Shown here: one piece after another, positions 1-13,887 of the stretch | Layout: each line of letters begins with the position of its first letter | Numbering within the stretch: position 1 is the first letter of the stretch | The notes under the pieces: model-generated | The model's input: only the letters and a program-made list of their open reading frames with translations | What the model was told of the DNA's origin: nothing | Databases searched by the model: none | Program-made: the position numbers and the translations under genes | NCBI RefSeq assembly: GCF_035594125.1 | Contig: NC_087178.1 | Span: forward strand, 11,358,470 to 11,422,469 | Reading direction: 5' to 3' | From: Scylla paramamosain | Taxonomy: Eukaryota; Arthropoda; Malacostraca; Decapoda; Portunidae | Length of the DNA stretch: 64,000 bases

Positions 1-449
1 ACTCCTCTCCTACTGACTGACTGTCTTCAGCCTCTCTCTCATCGCCGCAATATTGCATCTCTAGCTGTCTTTTACCGCCATTTTCATGCTAAATGCTCTT
101 CTGATATTGCTAACTGCATGCCTCCCCTCTTCCCGCGGCCTCGCTGCACAGGATTTTCTTCTTTCTCTCACCCCTATTCTGTCCACCTCTCAAATGCAAG
201 AGTTAACAAGTATTCTCAATCATTCATCCTTTTCTCTGGTAAACTCTGGAACTCCATGCTTGCTTCTATACTTCCACCTTCCTATGACTTGAACTCCTTC
301 AAGAAGGATGTTTCAAGACACTTACATCCTGTAATTTTTTACTTCCGCTTTCGACTCTGTTCAGAGAACAACACATCAGTGGGGCTTTTTTTTGTTGCAG
401 TTTTGTTGCCCTTGGCCGGTGCCCCTCCTACAGAAAAAAAAAAAAAAGA
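1..449 (+). mobile_element. LINE copy 1: 3' end of a jockey/CR1-like non-LTR retrotransposon
   Basis: Plus-strand 3' end of a non-LTR retrotransposon whose 5' part lies outside the window. It comprises the last part of the reverse-transcriptase ORF, a short 3'UTR with a GGGGC plus T-run and a TTGCCCTTGGCCGGTGCCCC stretch, and an A-run at about 434-447 that I take as the poly(A) tail. The same 3'UTR words recur on the minus strand at 884-940 in LINE copy 2, which identifies the family and the end. Copies 1 and 2 therefore converge, 3' end to 3' end, with about 340 bp between them. No target-site duplication can be tested because the 5' end is missing. Confidence 0.85.
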
Positions 450-489
450 CCTAGTCATGCATTCATCACATTTCATTATAGACTGCTAA
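1..489 (+). pseudogene. C-terminal remnant of LINE ORF2, partial at 5'
   Basis: Frame 1 is open from base 1 through a stretch beginning HRRNIASLAV at about base 40, then PLFPRPRCTG, SHPYSVHLSNARVN, SGKLWNS and PPSYDLNSFK. This matches residue for residue, with scattered changes, the C-terminal tail encoded on the minus strand at 977-1260 in LINE copy 2. That tail lies after the reverse transcriptase in such elements and has no catalytic motif. The frame runs through the 3'UTR and the A-run before meeting a stop at 487-489, so the native stop has probably been lost. This is a relic of a retrotransposon protein, not a host gene. Confidence 0.75.
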
Positions 490-788
490 ACTACGCATAT
501 AATGCAGCTATAAAACCCATACAAACAACGTGCATAGCTGAATACCCAGGGAAATAAAGGTCCTTGTATACTGTTGTAGTATAAAACTTAGTTACTCATA
601 TCTGAACTTTTTTCCCCAGTTGCTGAATCATTTTTAATCTACATAATACCCGCTTGGGTCTTTACGCTCGCCTCGCTGCCTGAGGCAGGTGCTGGGCGGG
701 GGCAGGGTGTACTCCTGTATTTTAGATTTAGGCCACAGGGAGGCACCTAACATATTCACCTGCTCCGCTTGATCCCCCTGATAGGTTC

Positions 789-790
<2 letters not shown>
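450..790. other. Non-repetitive interval between two converging LINE 3' ends
   Basis: Neither LINE nor satellite is recognisable here. Positions 450-635 are ordinary AT-rich sequence. Positions 640-790 are clearly richer in G and C, with words such as GCCTCGCTGCCTGAGGCAGG. On the minus strand the GC-rich part is open for about 50 codons from the (AT)n tract to a stop near 634. I do not recognise the peptide. It may be a fragment of another repeat or an exon remnant. Confidence 0.4.

Positions 791-883
<93 letters not shown>
791..883. repeat. (AT)n microsatellite, 3' tail of LINE copy 2
   Basis: About 46 uninterrupted AT dinucleotides. It abuts the 3'UTR of the minus-strand LINE copy 2 exactly where copy 1 has its A-run, so it is probably a mutated and expanded tail of that retrotransposon. 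Confidence 0.9.
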
Positions 884-885
<2 letters not shown>

Positions 886-3027
886 AGGGACACTGGCCAA
901 GGGCAATAAAATTCCAATAAGAAAAAAAAAAAAAGCCCACCAAGATGCCAGTCTCAAAAATGGTCCAAAGCGGTAGTCAAAAATTGAAGGATAATTGTCC
1001 TGAAACCTCCCTCTTGAAGGAATTCAAGTCATAGGAAGGTGGAAATACTGAAGCAGGAAGGGAGTTCCAAAGTTTACCAGAGAAAGGGATGAATGATTCA
1101 GAATATTGGTTAACTCTTGCGTTAGAGAGGTGGACAGAATAAGGGTGAGAGAAAGAAGAGTCTTGTGCAGCGAGGCCGCGGGAAGAGGGGAGGCATTCAG
1201 TTAGCAAGATCAGAAGAGCAATTAGCATGGAAATAGCGGTAGAGGACAGCTAGAGATGCAACATTGCGGTGATGAGAGAGAAGCTGAAGACAGTCAGTTA
1301 GAGGAGAGGAGTTGATGAGGCGAAAAGCTTTTGATTCCACCGTGTCTAGAAGAGCGATATGAGTGGAACCCCCCCAGACATGTGAAGCATACTCCATATA
1401 TGGATGGATAAGGCCCTTGTACAGAGTTAGCAGTTGGTGGGGGGGGCGGTGAGAAAAACTGGCAGAAACGTCTCAGAGCACCTAACTTCACAGAAGCTGT
1501 TTTAGCTAGAGATGAGATGTGAAGTTTCCAGTTCAGATTATAAGTAAAGGACAGACCGAGGATGTTCAGTGTAGAAGAGCGGGACAGTTGGGTGTCATTG
1601 AAGAAGAGGGGATAGCTGTCTGGAACGTTGTGTCGAGTTGATAGATGGAGGAATTGAGTTTTTGAGGCATTGAACAGTACCATATTTGCTCTGCCCCAAT
1701 CAGAAATTTTAGAAAGATTAGAAATCAGGCGTTCTGTGGCTTCCCTGCGTGAAATGAAAAGAAGTGGAAAAGTGCAGGGTAGTATCATCAGCATAAGAGT
1801 CGATAGGACAAGAAGTTTGGTTTAGAAGCTCATTGATGAATAATAAGAGAGTGGGTGACAGGACAGAATCCTGAGGAACACCAATGTTAATAGATTTAGG
1901 AGAAGAACAGTGACCGTCTACCAAAACAGCAATAGAATGGTCATATAGGAAACTTGAGATGAAGTTACAGAGAGAAGGATAGAAGCCGTAGGAGGGTAGT
2001 TTGAAAATCAAAGCTTTGTGCCAGACTCTATCGAAAGTTTTTGATATATCCAAGGCAACAGCAAAAGTTTCACCAAAATCTCTAAAAGAGGATGACCAAG
2101 ACTCAGTAAGGAAAGCCAGAAGATCATCAGTACAGCAGCCTTGACGGAACCCAAACTGGCGATCAGATAGAAGGTTGTGAAGTAATACATGTTTAAGAAT
2201 CTTCCTGTTGAGGATAGATTCAAAAACATTAGATAGGCTGGAAATCAAAGCAATAGGACGGAAGTTAGAGGGATTAGAACGGTCACCCTTTTTAGTAACA
2301 AGCTGAATGTAGGCTAACTTTCAGCAAGAAGGAAAGGTAGATGTTGACAGACAGAGCTGAAAGAGTTTGACTAGGCAAGGTGCAAACACGGAGAACCAGT
2401 TTCGGAGAACAATAGGAGGGATCCCATCAGGTCCATAAGCCTTTTTGAGGGTTTAGGCCAGCGAGGGCATGGGAGACATCGTTGCGAAGAATTTTATTAG
2501 GTAGCATGACGTAGTCAGAGGAGTGAGTGGAGTAATCAGTGGAGGAGACGGAGGAACAAGCCCAGAATCGTCCAAGGTAGAGTTTTTAGCAAAGGTTTGA
2601 GCGAAGAGTTCAGCTTAAGTACCTTTTGTGGACCATCTCTCTATCATGTATAGCACGAGAACAAGCTGTGTTAAACCAAGGTTTGGAAGGTTTAGGTGGA
2701 GAAAAAGAGTGAAGAATGTACGCCTCCAAACCAGACACTATCACCTCTGTTATGCGCTCGGCACACAAAGACGGGTCTCTGACACGGAAGCAGTAGTCAT
2801 TCCAAGGAAAATCAGGAAAATACCTCCTCAGGTATCCCTGAGTAGCAGAGGCAAAACGCCAGAAGCACCTTCGCTTAGGGGGATCCTGGGGAGGGATTGG
2901 AGTGATAGGACAAGATACAGATATGAGATTGTGATCGGAGGAGTTCAACGGAGAAGAGAAGGTGACAGCATAAGCAGAAGGATTAGAGGTCAGGTAAAAG
3001 GTCAAGAATGTTGTGCGTATCTCCAAG
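884..3027 (-). mobile_element. LINE copy 2: 5'-truncated jockey/CR1-like retrotransposon
   Basis: Minus-strand element read from 3027 down to 884: C-terminal endonuclease, reverse transcriptase, C-terminal tail, 3'UTR and then the (AT)n tail. Its 5' boundary is sharp. The LINE begins at CTTGGAGATACG (complement of 3016-3027), and immediately beyond it, at 3028, satellite sequence resumes in the middle of a monomer (TATAGGGG then AAGAAACG). A 5' truncation of this kind is what target-primed reverse transcription commonly leaves. The element is inactive: several frameshifts break its ORF. Confidence 0.9.
977..3027 (-). pseudogene. LINE ORF2 (endonuclease C-terminus and reverse transcriptase), frameshifted
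   Basis: Fragments in different minus-strand frames form one broken ORF2. Positions 3027-2610 carry the endonuclease end, with SSDHNLIS holding the catalytic Asp-His pair, then PPQDPPKRR. Positions 2248-1718 carry reverse-transcriptase motifs: ALDISKTFDRVWH with the first Asp codon at 2048-2050, GVPQDSVLSP where the family usually has GVPQGSVLSP, and SYADDTTLH with the YADD box at 1784-1795. After that the frame shifts (fragments ending near 1294, 1197 and 977), continuing with NMVLFNASKTQFLHLS, MEYASHVWGGS and the same tail as copy 1. At least three frameshifts and the Gly-to-Asp change mark a dead copy. The role of the intact protein is target nicking and copying of the element's RNA. Confidence 0.85.
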
Positions 3028-3232
3028 TATAGGGGCAAGAAACGATATTTCCAAAAACGTGTCTTTTAATTGTTTAAGAGAGTGTTAGGCACTAAAACGC
3101 TGAAAAACATGGAAAGCACCCTATATTGGAAAACGAAACAACATTAATAAAAACGTGTCTTTTGAGTGTTTTTGAGTTTATTACTTATGAAAAGTGTAAA
3201 ACGCTTTCAGAACACCCTTTATGGAGAAACAC

Positions 3233-3280
<48 letters not shown>
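3233..3280. repeat. (ATA)n microsatellite
   Basis: Sixteen AAT/ATA triplets inside a satellite monomer. They replace the stretch between the ATGGAGAAAC word and the TACCAAAAACG word of the reverse monomer. Confidence 0.9.
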
Positions 3281-3281
<1 letters not shown>

Positions 3282-3711
3282 TTTTTTTTTCAGAATCACG
3301 TACAAAAAACGTCAAAATGGAAAGTACACTATATGGGGAAACAAATGATCATTACGAAAAACGTGTTTTTTTTTCTTTTTAGGTATCAAAACGCTAAAAT
3401 GCCCAAACAGCACTCCATATCGAAAAAAAAAAAAAAAACAGACCAACATTACCAAAAGCGTGTATTTTGAGTGTTTATGAGCATGTTATTCATATCATCG
3501 GTAAATATCATGGAAATCACCTTATATTGAAAAAAAAGAACACAACATTACCAAAAACGTATCTTTTCATTGTTTTTGAGCTACGTAACAAATCGTTAAA
3601 AAGCGTGCAAATCACTCTTTATGGAGAAAGAGAATAACATTACCAATAACAAGTATTTTCAAAGTTTTGAGCTTGTTACATAAAAAGACATTACAATGCA
3701 TGAAAAGTATC

Positions 3712-3855
<144 letters not shown>

Positions 3856-3921
3856 AAGAGTTTTTAAGCTTATTACGTAGAAAAATGCTAAAATGCATAC
3901 AAAGTGTTCTATATGAAGAAG

Positions 3922-4244
<323 letters not shown>

Positions 4245-7200
4245 TTTGTTTCCCCATAAAGGGAGCTTTGAATGGATTTTTGGGTTTTGTGCCTATCAAT
4301 GTAAAGAGCGCTCAAAATACACATTTTTGATAATGTTCTTCTGTTCCTCCATATAGAGTGCTATTTGTGGGTTTTAGCGTTTTGATGCCCAAGGTCAAAA
4401 ACACACACAGTACACGTTTCTTGTAATGTTCTTTCAATTTCCCATATAGGGTACTTTCTTTGCACTTTTACGTTTTATTTGTACTTAATAAGCTCAAAAC
4501 ACTCAAAATTTATGTTTTTGTCAAAGTTATTGTGTTTCTGCATGTTTTGACAGCGTTTTAACGTTTTGTTTCGTAACTAGCTCAAAACACTCAAAAGACA
4601 CGTTTTTGGTAATGTTGTTTTGTTTCTTATATATGTTGCTTTGCATGCTTTTTTTTATATATATATTTTGGTGCCTAATACACTCATAAAAATTTAAAAG
4701 ACGTGTTTTTGAAAATGTCGTTTCTTTTAACCATATTGAGTGTTTTGCCTGCATTTTGGCGTTTTGGTTCCTAACTATGTAAAATACATTGAAAATACTC
4801 GTTTTTTATAATGTTGTTCTGTTTCTCCATATAAAGTGCTATTTATTCGTTTTTGCGTTTTGGTACCTAAGAAACTCAAAAACACTTATAATACACATTT
4901 TTTTGTAATGTCTTTTTGGTTCCACAAATAGGATAGTTTGCATGGATTTTGGCTTTTTTGTATGTAACATGCTCAAAACACTGAAAATACTTGTTTATGG
5001 TAATGTTTTTGTTTCTCCATTAAGCTTTTTTTTTCCATACGTTTAAGCGTTTTGATAAGTAAATAGCTCAAAACACTCAAAAGACACGTATTTGGTAATG
5101 TTTTCTGTTTTACATATAAGGTACTTTCTATGCTTTTAACGTTTTTGCACCTAACACGCTCATAAACACCTTAAAAAAACACATTTCTAGAAATGTCATT
5201 TCCTTTTCCCATATTGGGTACTTTGCATACATTTTGGCGTTTTGTTAACGAACAATGTGAAATACGCTGAATAAAAAAAAAAAAAAATTTTAGTTACGTT
5301 GTTCTGTTTTTCTATATATGTTATTCATGCGTTTTAGGGTTTTATTATCTAAGAAACTTAAGTTATAATACATATTTCTTGTAATGTCTTTTCGGTTCAG
5401 CATATAGGGTACTTTGCATGCATTTAGGTGTTTTTGTGCGCATTAGGCTGAAAAAAAAAAAACACACTTAGAATACTTGTTTCTGGTAATGATATTTTGT
5501 TTCTCCATAAAGGGTGTTTGAATATTTTTGAGCGTTTTGGTACGTAAGTAGACACTTTTTTGGTAATGTTACTTTGTTTTTCCATATAAGGAGCATTCCA
5601 TGATTTATAGCATTTTGGTGCCTTACACGCTCATAAACACTCAAAAGACATGTTTGTGGAAATGTTTTGTTTCCTCATAGTGGGAACTTTTGAATACATT
5701 TTTGTGTTTTGGTACAATAAAAAATAAAAAAAAAAACACTCAAAATACACGTTTTTGGTAATGTTGTTCTGTTTCTCAAAACAAAGTGCTATTAATGCTT
5801 TTTAGCGCTTTTGATACCTAAGAATCTCAAAAAAGTATTTTTTTTCCACATAAAGGGTGTTTTGCCTGGATTGTAGCGTTTTGGTTCGTAAGTATTTCAA
5901 AAACACTCAAAAGATACGTTCTTGGTTATGTTGTTTTATTTTCTTAAATAGGGAAGGGGGTTTCCAAGCTTTTTAGCGTCTTGGTTTCTAACATGCTCAT
6001 AAACACCCAAAGGACACGTTTATGGAAATGTCGTCTCCTTTCCCCGTATTGAGTGCTATGTATGCATTTTTGGCCTTTTGGCACCTAACAAAAAGAAAAC
6101 CGCTCAAAATACACGTTTTTTGTAATGTTCTTCTGCTTCTCCATACAGAGTGCTATTAACGAAGTTTTGCGTTTTGGTACGTAATAAACTCAAAAACACT
6201 CGTAATACACTTTTCTCGTAATTCATACTTTGTATGAATGTTGGCGTTTTTCAATGTAAGAAACTCAAGACCACTTCAAAACATAACTTTTTGGTAATGC
6301 TATTCTGTTTAACCATGATGGATGTTTTACATGCGTTTTTGCGTTTTGGTAAGTAAGGAGTTAAAAAAAGCCAATAGACACATTTTTCGCAATGTTGTTT
6401 TGTATTCCCTTACAGAGTGATTTCCATGTTTTTTTTAGCATTTTGTTCCCTAACAAGCTGCAAATCACCCAAAAGACACGTTTTTTTTTATAATGTCGTT
6501 TTATTTCCTCATATAAGAGGCTTTGATTGCATTTTGGCATTTTTGTTTATAACAAAGTAAACAGCACTCAGAATGAACGTTTCAGGTAATGTTGTTGTGT
6601 TTCTCCCTGCGTTTCAAGATTCTGTTGCCTAAGTATGAAGCTCAAAACTCTCATAATATACATTTATGATAAAGTCTTTTTGTTTTCCCATATAGAATTC
6701 TTTGCATTCATTTTGGAATTTTTCTACGTAACAAGCTCAAAACACTCAAAATACACGTTTTTGTTAAATTTATACTGTTTCTCCATGAAGGTTTTTTTTT
6801 TCCGTGTTTTTTTTTCGATTTATGAAGTAAGAAACTAAAAAAAAAAAAAAACACTGAAAAGAGATATTTTTAGTGATATTGTTTTGCTTTCAAATACTTT
6901 CCATGCTTTTCATCGTTTTGGTGCGTAGCTCGCTGAAAAAAAAAAACTTAAAAGACATGTTTCTGGAAATCTACTTTCCGTTCCCAATATGCATTTTTTT
7001 TTTTTGTACCTAACAATGCGAAATACACTCAAAATTCACGTTTTTGGTAATGGTTTTCTTTTTCTACACAGAGAGTGCTATCATGTGTTTTAGTGTTTTA
7101 GTACCTAAGAAGCTGAAAACTCTCATAATACAAGTTTCTCGTATTTTTTTTTCTTTTCCCTATATAGTTTATTTTGCATACATTTCGGCGTTTTTCTTTT

Positions 7201-8235
7201 ACGTCACAATCTCAAACACACGCAAAATACACATTTTTTTTCTTAGTTATTGTGTTTCTCCTAAAAGGCTGTTTTGCATGCGTTTTACCCTTTTTGTAAG
7301 TAAATAGTAAGAAAAAACTCAAAATACACGTTTTTAAGGTATTTTTCCCCATAGAAATTGCTTTTAATACTTTTAAGCGTTTTTTTTTCCCTAACACCCT
7401 CATATATACTCAAAAGACATATTTCTGAAAATATCGTTTCTTTTCCCCATATAAGATGCTTTGTATGTATTTTGGCCTTATGACACCTATCTGTGAAATA
7501 CACTAAATGTACACATTTTTTGTAAGGTTGTTCTGTTTCTCCATATAGGGTGATATTTATGCGTTTTAGTGTTTTGCCATCTCAGAAGCTCTAAAATACT
7601 CATAATACACGTTTCTCGTAAGGTGTTTATGGTTCCCCTTATCGGGTATTTTGCATGCAAGGTGTTTTGCCCGTGTTTTAACATTTTGGTACCTAAGAAA
7701 CTTATGAACACTTAGAAGAACGTTGTTTTCTGTTCTAATATAGGGTGATTTTCATACTTTTTAGCGTTTTATTACCTAACGTGCAGAAAAACAATCAGAA
7801 GATATGTTTTTTGCAATGTCGTTTAGCTTCCCCATATGCATGCATTTTGGCGTTTTTGAAACTAAAAATATGAAAACACATAAAATAAAAGTATTTGGTA
7901 ATGTTGTTCTGTTTCTCCATATAGTGTGCTATTAGCACGTTTTCCCATGTTGATACCTAAGATCCTGAAAAAAAAAAAAAAAAAAACATTCAAAATAACC
8001 GTATCGGTTAATGACTTTTCGTTTCCCCATATAGCGTACTTTGCATGCATTTTGGCGTTTTTGAACGTAACAAGTACTTGTTTTTTGGTAATTTTATTCC
8101 GTGTTTTTCCCCGTGATTTTCATGTATTTTGGCATTTTGGTTCCTAACAGTTAAAAAAAAAAAAAACACAAAATACATGTTTTTGTAAATGTTATTTACA
8201 CATTATTTTTGGAAAAAAAGAATGCTATTAAAGTG

Positions 8236-8254
<19 letters not shown>

Positions 8255-8282
<28 letters not shown>
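8255..8282. repeat. (GT)n microsatellite after a T-run
   Basis: Fourteen GT units directly after a T-run of about 19, within a type-A monomer at the place of its GCGTTTTGG word. Confidence 0.9.
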
Positions 8283-8285
<3 letters not shown>

Positions 8286-8766
8286 TGAACCTAATAAGTT
8301 GAAAAGCACTCATAATACATTTTTTTCGTAAGTTTTCTTCGTTATTCCATATAGGATACTTTGCGTTAATTTTCCCGTTTTTGTACATACCATTGTTATT
8401 AGCGCTCATAAAACTCGTTTCTAGTATTTATATTCTGTTTCTACATATAAAGTGCATTTGAACATTTTGTTAGCTATGGTCAATAACATTCATAATACAT
8501 GTGTGTGGTGCTCCACCATATAGAGTATATTGGATGCATTTTGCTGTTTCTGTACCTAACAAGCTGAAAAACATTCATAGTACACATCTTTGGTAATGTT
8601 ATTCGGTTTCTCCATAATGGGTGTTTTGCATCAGTTTTAGCGTTTTGGAACTTAAGAAGCTCAAAAACACAGAAAAGACATCTTTTTAGTAATATTTTAA
8701 AGTCCAAAATAGGGTACTTTCCAGGAATTTTATTATTTTATTTCCTAAAACTCTGCAAAACAAAAC

Positions 8767-8823
8767 AAAACGCGAGAAACGTGAATTTTTATTATTAATA
8801 CAAATTCACGTTTCTCGCGTTTT
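8767..8823. repeat. Perfect inverted repeat, 22-bp arms and 13-nt loop
   Basis: The left arm is 8767-8788 and the right arm 8802-8823. The arms contain AACGCGAGAAACGTGAATTT and its exact complement. They are built from the ACGTTTCTCG word of a type-A monomer and a reversed copy of it. Confidence 0.9.
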
Positions 8824-10413
8824 GTTACCTAAGAAGCTCAAAAACACTCTTCATAATTTCTCGTAATTTTTGTTTTGTTTTCTCATATAGGTACTTTGCA
8901 GGTATTTTAGTGTACGTAACAAGCTCATAAACGCTTAAAATACTTGTTTTTTGGTAATGTTACTATGTTTTGCATCCGTTTTAGCGTTTAGGTAGGTAAG
9001 TACCTCAAAAACACTGAAAAGAAACGTTTTTGGTAATGTTTTATTTTCTCACATAGCGTGCTTAACATGCTTTTATCCGTTTTATTATCTAACATGCACA
9101 GAACCAATAATAAGATACGTTTTTTTGTAATATCGTTTTATTTCACCATAGAGGGTGTTATGCATCCATTTTGGCGACAAAAACACTCGAAATACATATT
9201 TTTTGTAATGTTTTTCTGTTTCTCCACATAGTGCTATTTATGCATTTCAGCGTTTTGGTACCTAAAAAGCTCAAAACACTCAAAATACACGCCTCTCGTA
9301 ATGTTCTTTTCTTTCCTGATTTGGCGTTCTTTTTAATCCATTTTTGTGGTTTTGTATGTTACATGCTCATAAACACAAAAAATACACGTTTTTGGTAAAG
9401 TTATTGTGTTTCTCTATAAAGAAGTTTTTGCATGCGTTTTAGCGTTTTGGTACGTAAGTGGCTAAAAACACTTAAAAGACACGTTTTTGTTAATGTTCTT
9501 TTTTTTTCATATAGGGTGTTTTTCATGCCTTTTTGTGCTTTCAGGCCTAACACGGTCCAGAAGAAACTTAAAAGATATGTTTCTGGAAATGGTTTCAATT
9601 CACCACAGAGGATGCATTGCAAACATTTTGGCGTTTTGGTACCTAAGAACGTACACGGGGAAAAGAAATGTTATTTCCAGAAACATGTTTTTGTAGTGTT
9701 TATGACCATGTTATGCACCATGACCATGTTATGTTTTGTGTGTTTCTTTTAGCTGCTTACGTATCGAAACGCTAAAATACTTGCAAAAAACCTTTTATAA
9801 AGAAACAATTATAATTTAACAAAAACATGTATTTTCAGTATTTTTCAGCCAGTTACGTACAAAATTGCAAATATATATTGAAAGTACATCACATCGAGAA
9901 ACTAAAAACATTACGAGATATGTGTATTTTGAGTGTTTTTGAGCTTCTTAGGTACCAAAATGCATTCAAAACAACCTCTATAGTGGAATGAAATGACATT
10001 ACAAGAAACGTGTTTTATGAGTGTTTTTCTGCATGTTTTACAACAAAACACTAAAAAAGTATCGAAATCACCTGATATGGGAAAACAATAATATCATTAG
10101 CAAAAACGTTCCTTTTGAATGTTTTTGAAGTACTTACCTAACAAAACGCTAAACCGCATGCACAGAGTAACATTATTTTTATTTTTTATTTTTCAGGTTA
10201 CGTACATAAATGCCAAAATGCATGCAAAGAATAATATTTTTGAAAACGAAATTACGTTATGAAAAACGAGTTTTGGCATTGTTTTTAGAGCTTTTGAGAT
10301 AACAAAAAGCAAAAAAGCGTTGAAAAGCATTCCATATGGAGAAACAACAATATTACCAAAAATGTGTATTTTGGGTGTTTTTAAACTTAAGTACCAAAAT
10401 GCTAAAATGCATG

Positions 10414-10442
10414 CAACGTCCCTTATTACATAAGGGACGTTG
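10414..10442. repeat. Perfect hairpin, 13-bp arms and 3-nt loop
   Basis: The left arm CAACGTCCCTTAT (10414-10426) and the right arm ATAAGGGACGTTG (10430-10442) surround TAC. It lies at the CCTATATGG position of a reverse type-E monomer. Confidence 0.9.
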
Positions 10443-12763
10443 GGAAAAGGAAATTACATACAAAAAAATGCACACATACTTATATATATCTTTAGAGTAG
10501 TTTCGTGCCTGTTAGACAACAAAACACTAAAAAGCATTGAAAGCACGCAATATGGGAAAACAAGACGAGTCTTGAATTTTTTTTTGAGTAACATACATAC
10601 CAAATTAATAAGACGCACGCAAAACAGCCTTTATGGAGACAATGAGTAACATTACCAAAAACCAAGTATTTTCAGTTTTTTTGAGCTTGTTACGTACATA
10701 AACGCTAAAATGCATGCAAAGTAACCTATATGGGGAGATGGAAAGACGTTACGAGAAACGTGTATTATGAATGTTTTTGAGCTTCTCAAGTATCAAAACT
10801 CTAAAAAAACCATGAATAGCTCTCTATATGGAGAAACAGAACAACACTACCAAAAAATGTGTATTTTGAGTGTATTTTACATTGTTAGGTACTAAAAAAA
10901 CAAAATGCATGCAAAGCTTTTTAAGAAACGAGTTTTTTAAGTGTTAGTCACCAAAACCCTAAAAAGGATTGAAAGTACCCTGTAAAGGAAAACAATACAT
11001 CATTACCAATTACTTCTCTTTTCAGTGTTTTAAGCTACTTACGTACCAAAACGCTAAAACGTAGGCAAAACACCATTTATGAAGAAATATTATTACTTGA
11101 TAAAAAAAAAGTAGATTTTCAGAGTTTTTGAGATTTTTACATACAAAGATTCTAAAATGTATAGAAAGTACTTATTATGGGGAAAAAATAATATTAAGAG
11201 AAACGTGTATATTAAGCTTCTTAGGCACCAAAACGCTAAAATGTATGAATAGCACTCTGTATGGAGAAACAAAATATCATCACCAAAGACGTGTATTTTG
11301 AGTTTTTTTTTTCCAACTGTTAGCCATCAAACGCCAAAAATCCATGCAAAGCCACCTATTTTGGGGAAATGAAACGATATAACAGAAACGTGTCTTTTTA
11401 GATTTTTCAGTGTGTTAGGCACTATAAGCATAGAAATCACCATATATGAAAAAAAAATAAAACATTAGCAAAAACGTGTCTTTTGAGTGTTTTTGAACTA
11501 CTTACGTACCAAAACGCTAAAATGCATTAAAAACACCTTTTACAGGGAAACAAAATAACATACCCAAAGCAAGTATTTTCAGTGTTTTTCACTTTGTTAA
11601 TTACCAAAACGCCAAAATGCCTACAAATTAGCTTATGTTGGGAAAAAAACCCAAAATTTATAGATATATTATTTTTGAGTGTTTTATGACTGCGCTTGTC
11701 ACCAAAATACTAAAAGGCATGGAAAACACCGATAAGTTAGAACAAAACAACTTTACCAAAAACGTCTTTTTTGTGTGTTTTTGAGGTATTTACCTGCGCT
11801 AAAACGTATGTAAAACGCCCTTCATGGAAAAAAAAAAGAATATATCTCTATCAAAAACGTGTATTTGAAGTAATTTTGAGATTGTTACGTAGGAAATGCC
11901 AAAATGCGTGGAAAGTACTCTATATGGGGAAAGTAGAATACATTACGAAAAGCTTGTTAAGAGAGTTTTTCAGCTTCTTAGACATCAGAACGCTAAAACT
12001 GATGAATAGCACTCTATATGCAGAAATCGAACATTATAGAAAAGGTGTATTTTGGGTGTATTTCACAGTTAAATACCAAAGCGCCAAAATGCATAGAAAG
12101 CATCCTATATGGAGAAAGGAAACGAAATTTCCAGAAACGTGTCTTTCCAGTGTTTATAAGTGTGACAGGCACCAAAACGGTAAAATGTATGGAAAGCACC
12201 CAATATGGGAAAACAAAAGAACATTAACAAAAACGTCTCTTTCCCGTGTTTTGATCTATTTACATAACAAAACGCTAAAACACATGGAACGCTGTATGGA
12301 AAACAGAATAGACACGAAATAAACAAGTGTTTATAGGGTTTTTAGTATGTTACGTACAAGGCCAAAAATGCTTCAAGCTATGTGGAAACGAAAAAACAAA
12401 AATAATAATACGAGAAACGTGTATTATGAGTGTTTTTGGGCTTATTAGCATAGAGGAACATAATAACATTTCCAAAAAAGCGTGTCTTTTGCGTGTTTTT
12501 AGATTTTTAGTTACCAAAACGCCAAAATGCATGTAAACTTCCCTCTATGAGAAAATTAAACCAAAGTAAAAGGTACGTATCTTTTGAGTGTTTTATGAAT
12601 GTTAGACAACAAAACGCTAAAAAGCATGTAAAGCACACTATATTAGAAAGGAAAATAACATTACAAAAAGCGTGTCATTTGAATGTTTATTAGCTACATA
12701 CGTACAACAAAAACTGGAAAAAAAAAAATGCAAAGCACTCTATGGTAAAAAAAAAAAATAAAT

Positions 12764-13006
<243 letters not shown>

Positions 13007-13769
13007 AGGTATTCTTAATGTTTTTGAGCTTGTTACGTACAAAAAACATTAATCTACCCAATAATGGGAAACGAAAAGAAACTACAAGAAACGTGTATTA
13101 TGGAGAAACAGAACATTACCAAAAATGTGTATTTTGAGTGTATTTCACTTTTTTATTTTTATTTTTTTTGCTATAATGCCAAAATTCATGTAAAAAACCT
13201 TAAATATGAATAACTAAAACACATTACTAAAAACGAGTATTATAAGTGCTTTTGAGCCTGTTAAATATCACAACGCTAAAACACATAAATAGCACTCGAT
13301 ATCAAGAAACAGAAAAACATTACGAAAAACGTGTGAATTTTTAGTGTATTTCACATGGTTGTCATATCGCGAAAATGCATGCAATTTTCTTAATATGTTA
13401 TCGTTTTCAGGTATAGGATAACTATTGGAGAAAAAGAAAACTGATTAAGAGAATCGTGTGTAATGAGTGTTTTTTTTAGATTCTTAGGTACCAAAACGCT
13501 AAAACGTATGAATAGTATTCTATATAGAGAAAATGAAAAAAAAATGTCCGAAAACGTGTATTTTGAGTGCATTTCACATAATAAGGTGCCATAACGACAA
13601 AACGCATCGAAAAAAACTCTATATGGTGAAAAGAAACGATATTTGTATAAACGTGTCTTTTGAGTTTTTATTAGCGTGTTAGGCACCAAAACGGTAAAAA
13701 GCATAGAAAACACTCTATACGGTAAAAGAAAACAGCATTACGAAAAACGTGCTTTTTAAGTGTTTTGTG

Positions 13770-13887
<118 letters not shown>

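Noticed and set aside
11771..12322. Many 60-180-residue frames with recurring words such as FECF, YQNAKMHAKH and IWGNETT
   Set aside because: The recurring peptide words are the satellite monomer read in frame. They appear wherever reverse monomers happen to lack stops, overlap in other frames and have no conserved start. They are not a gene family.
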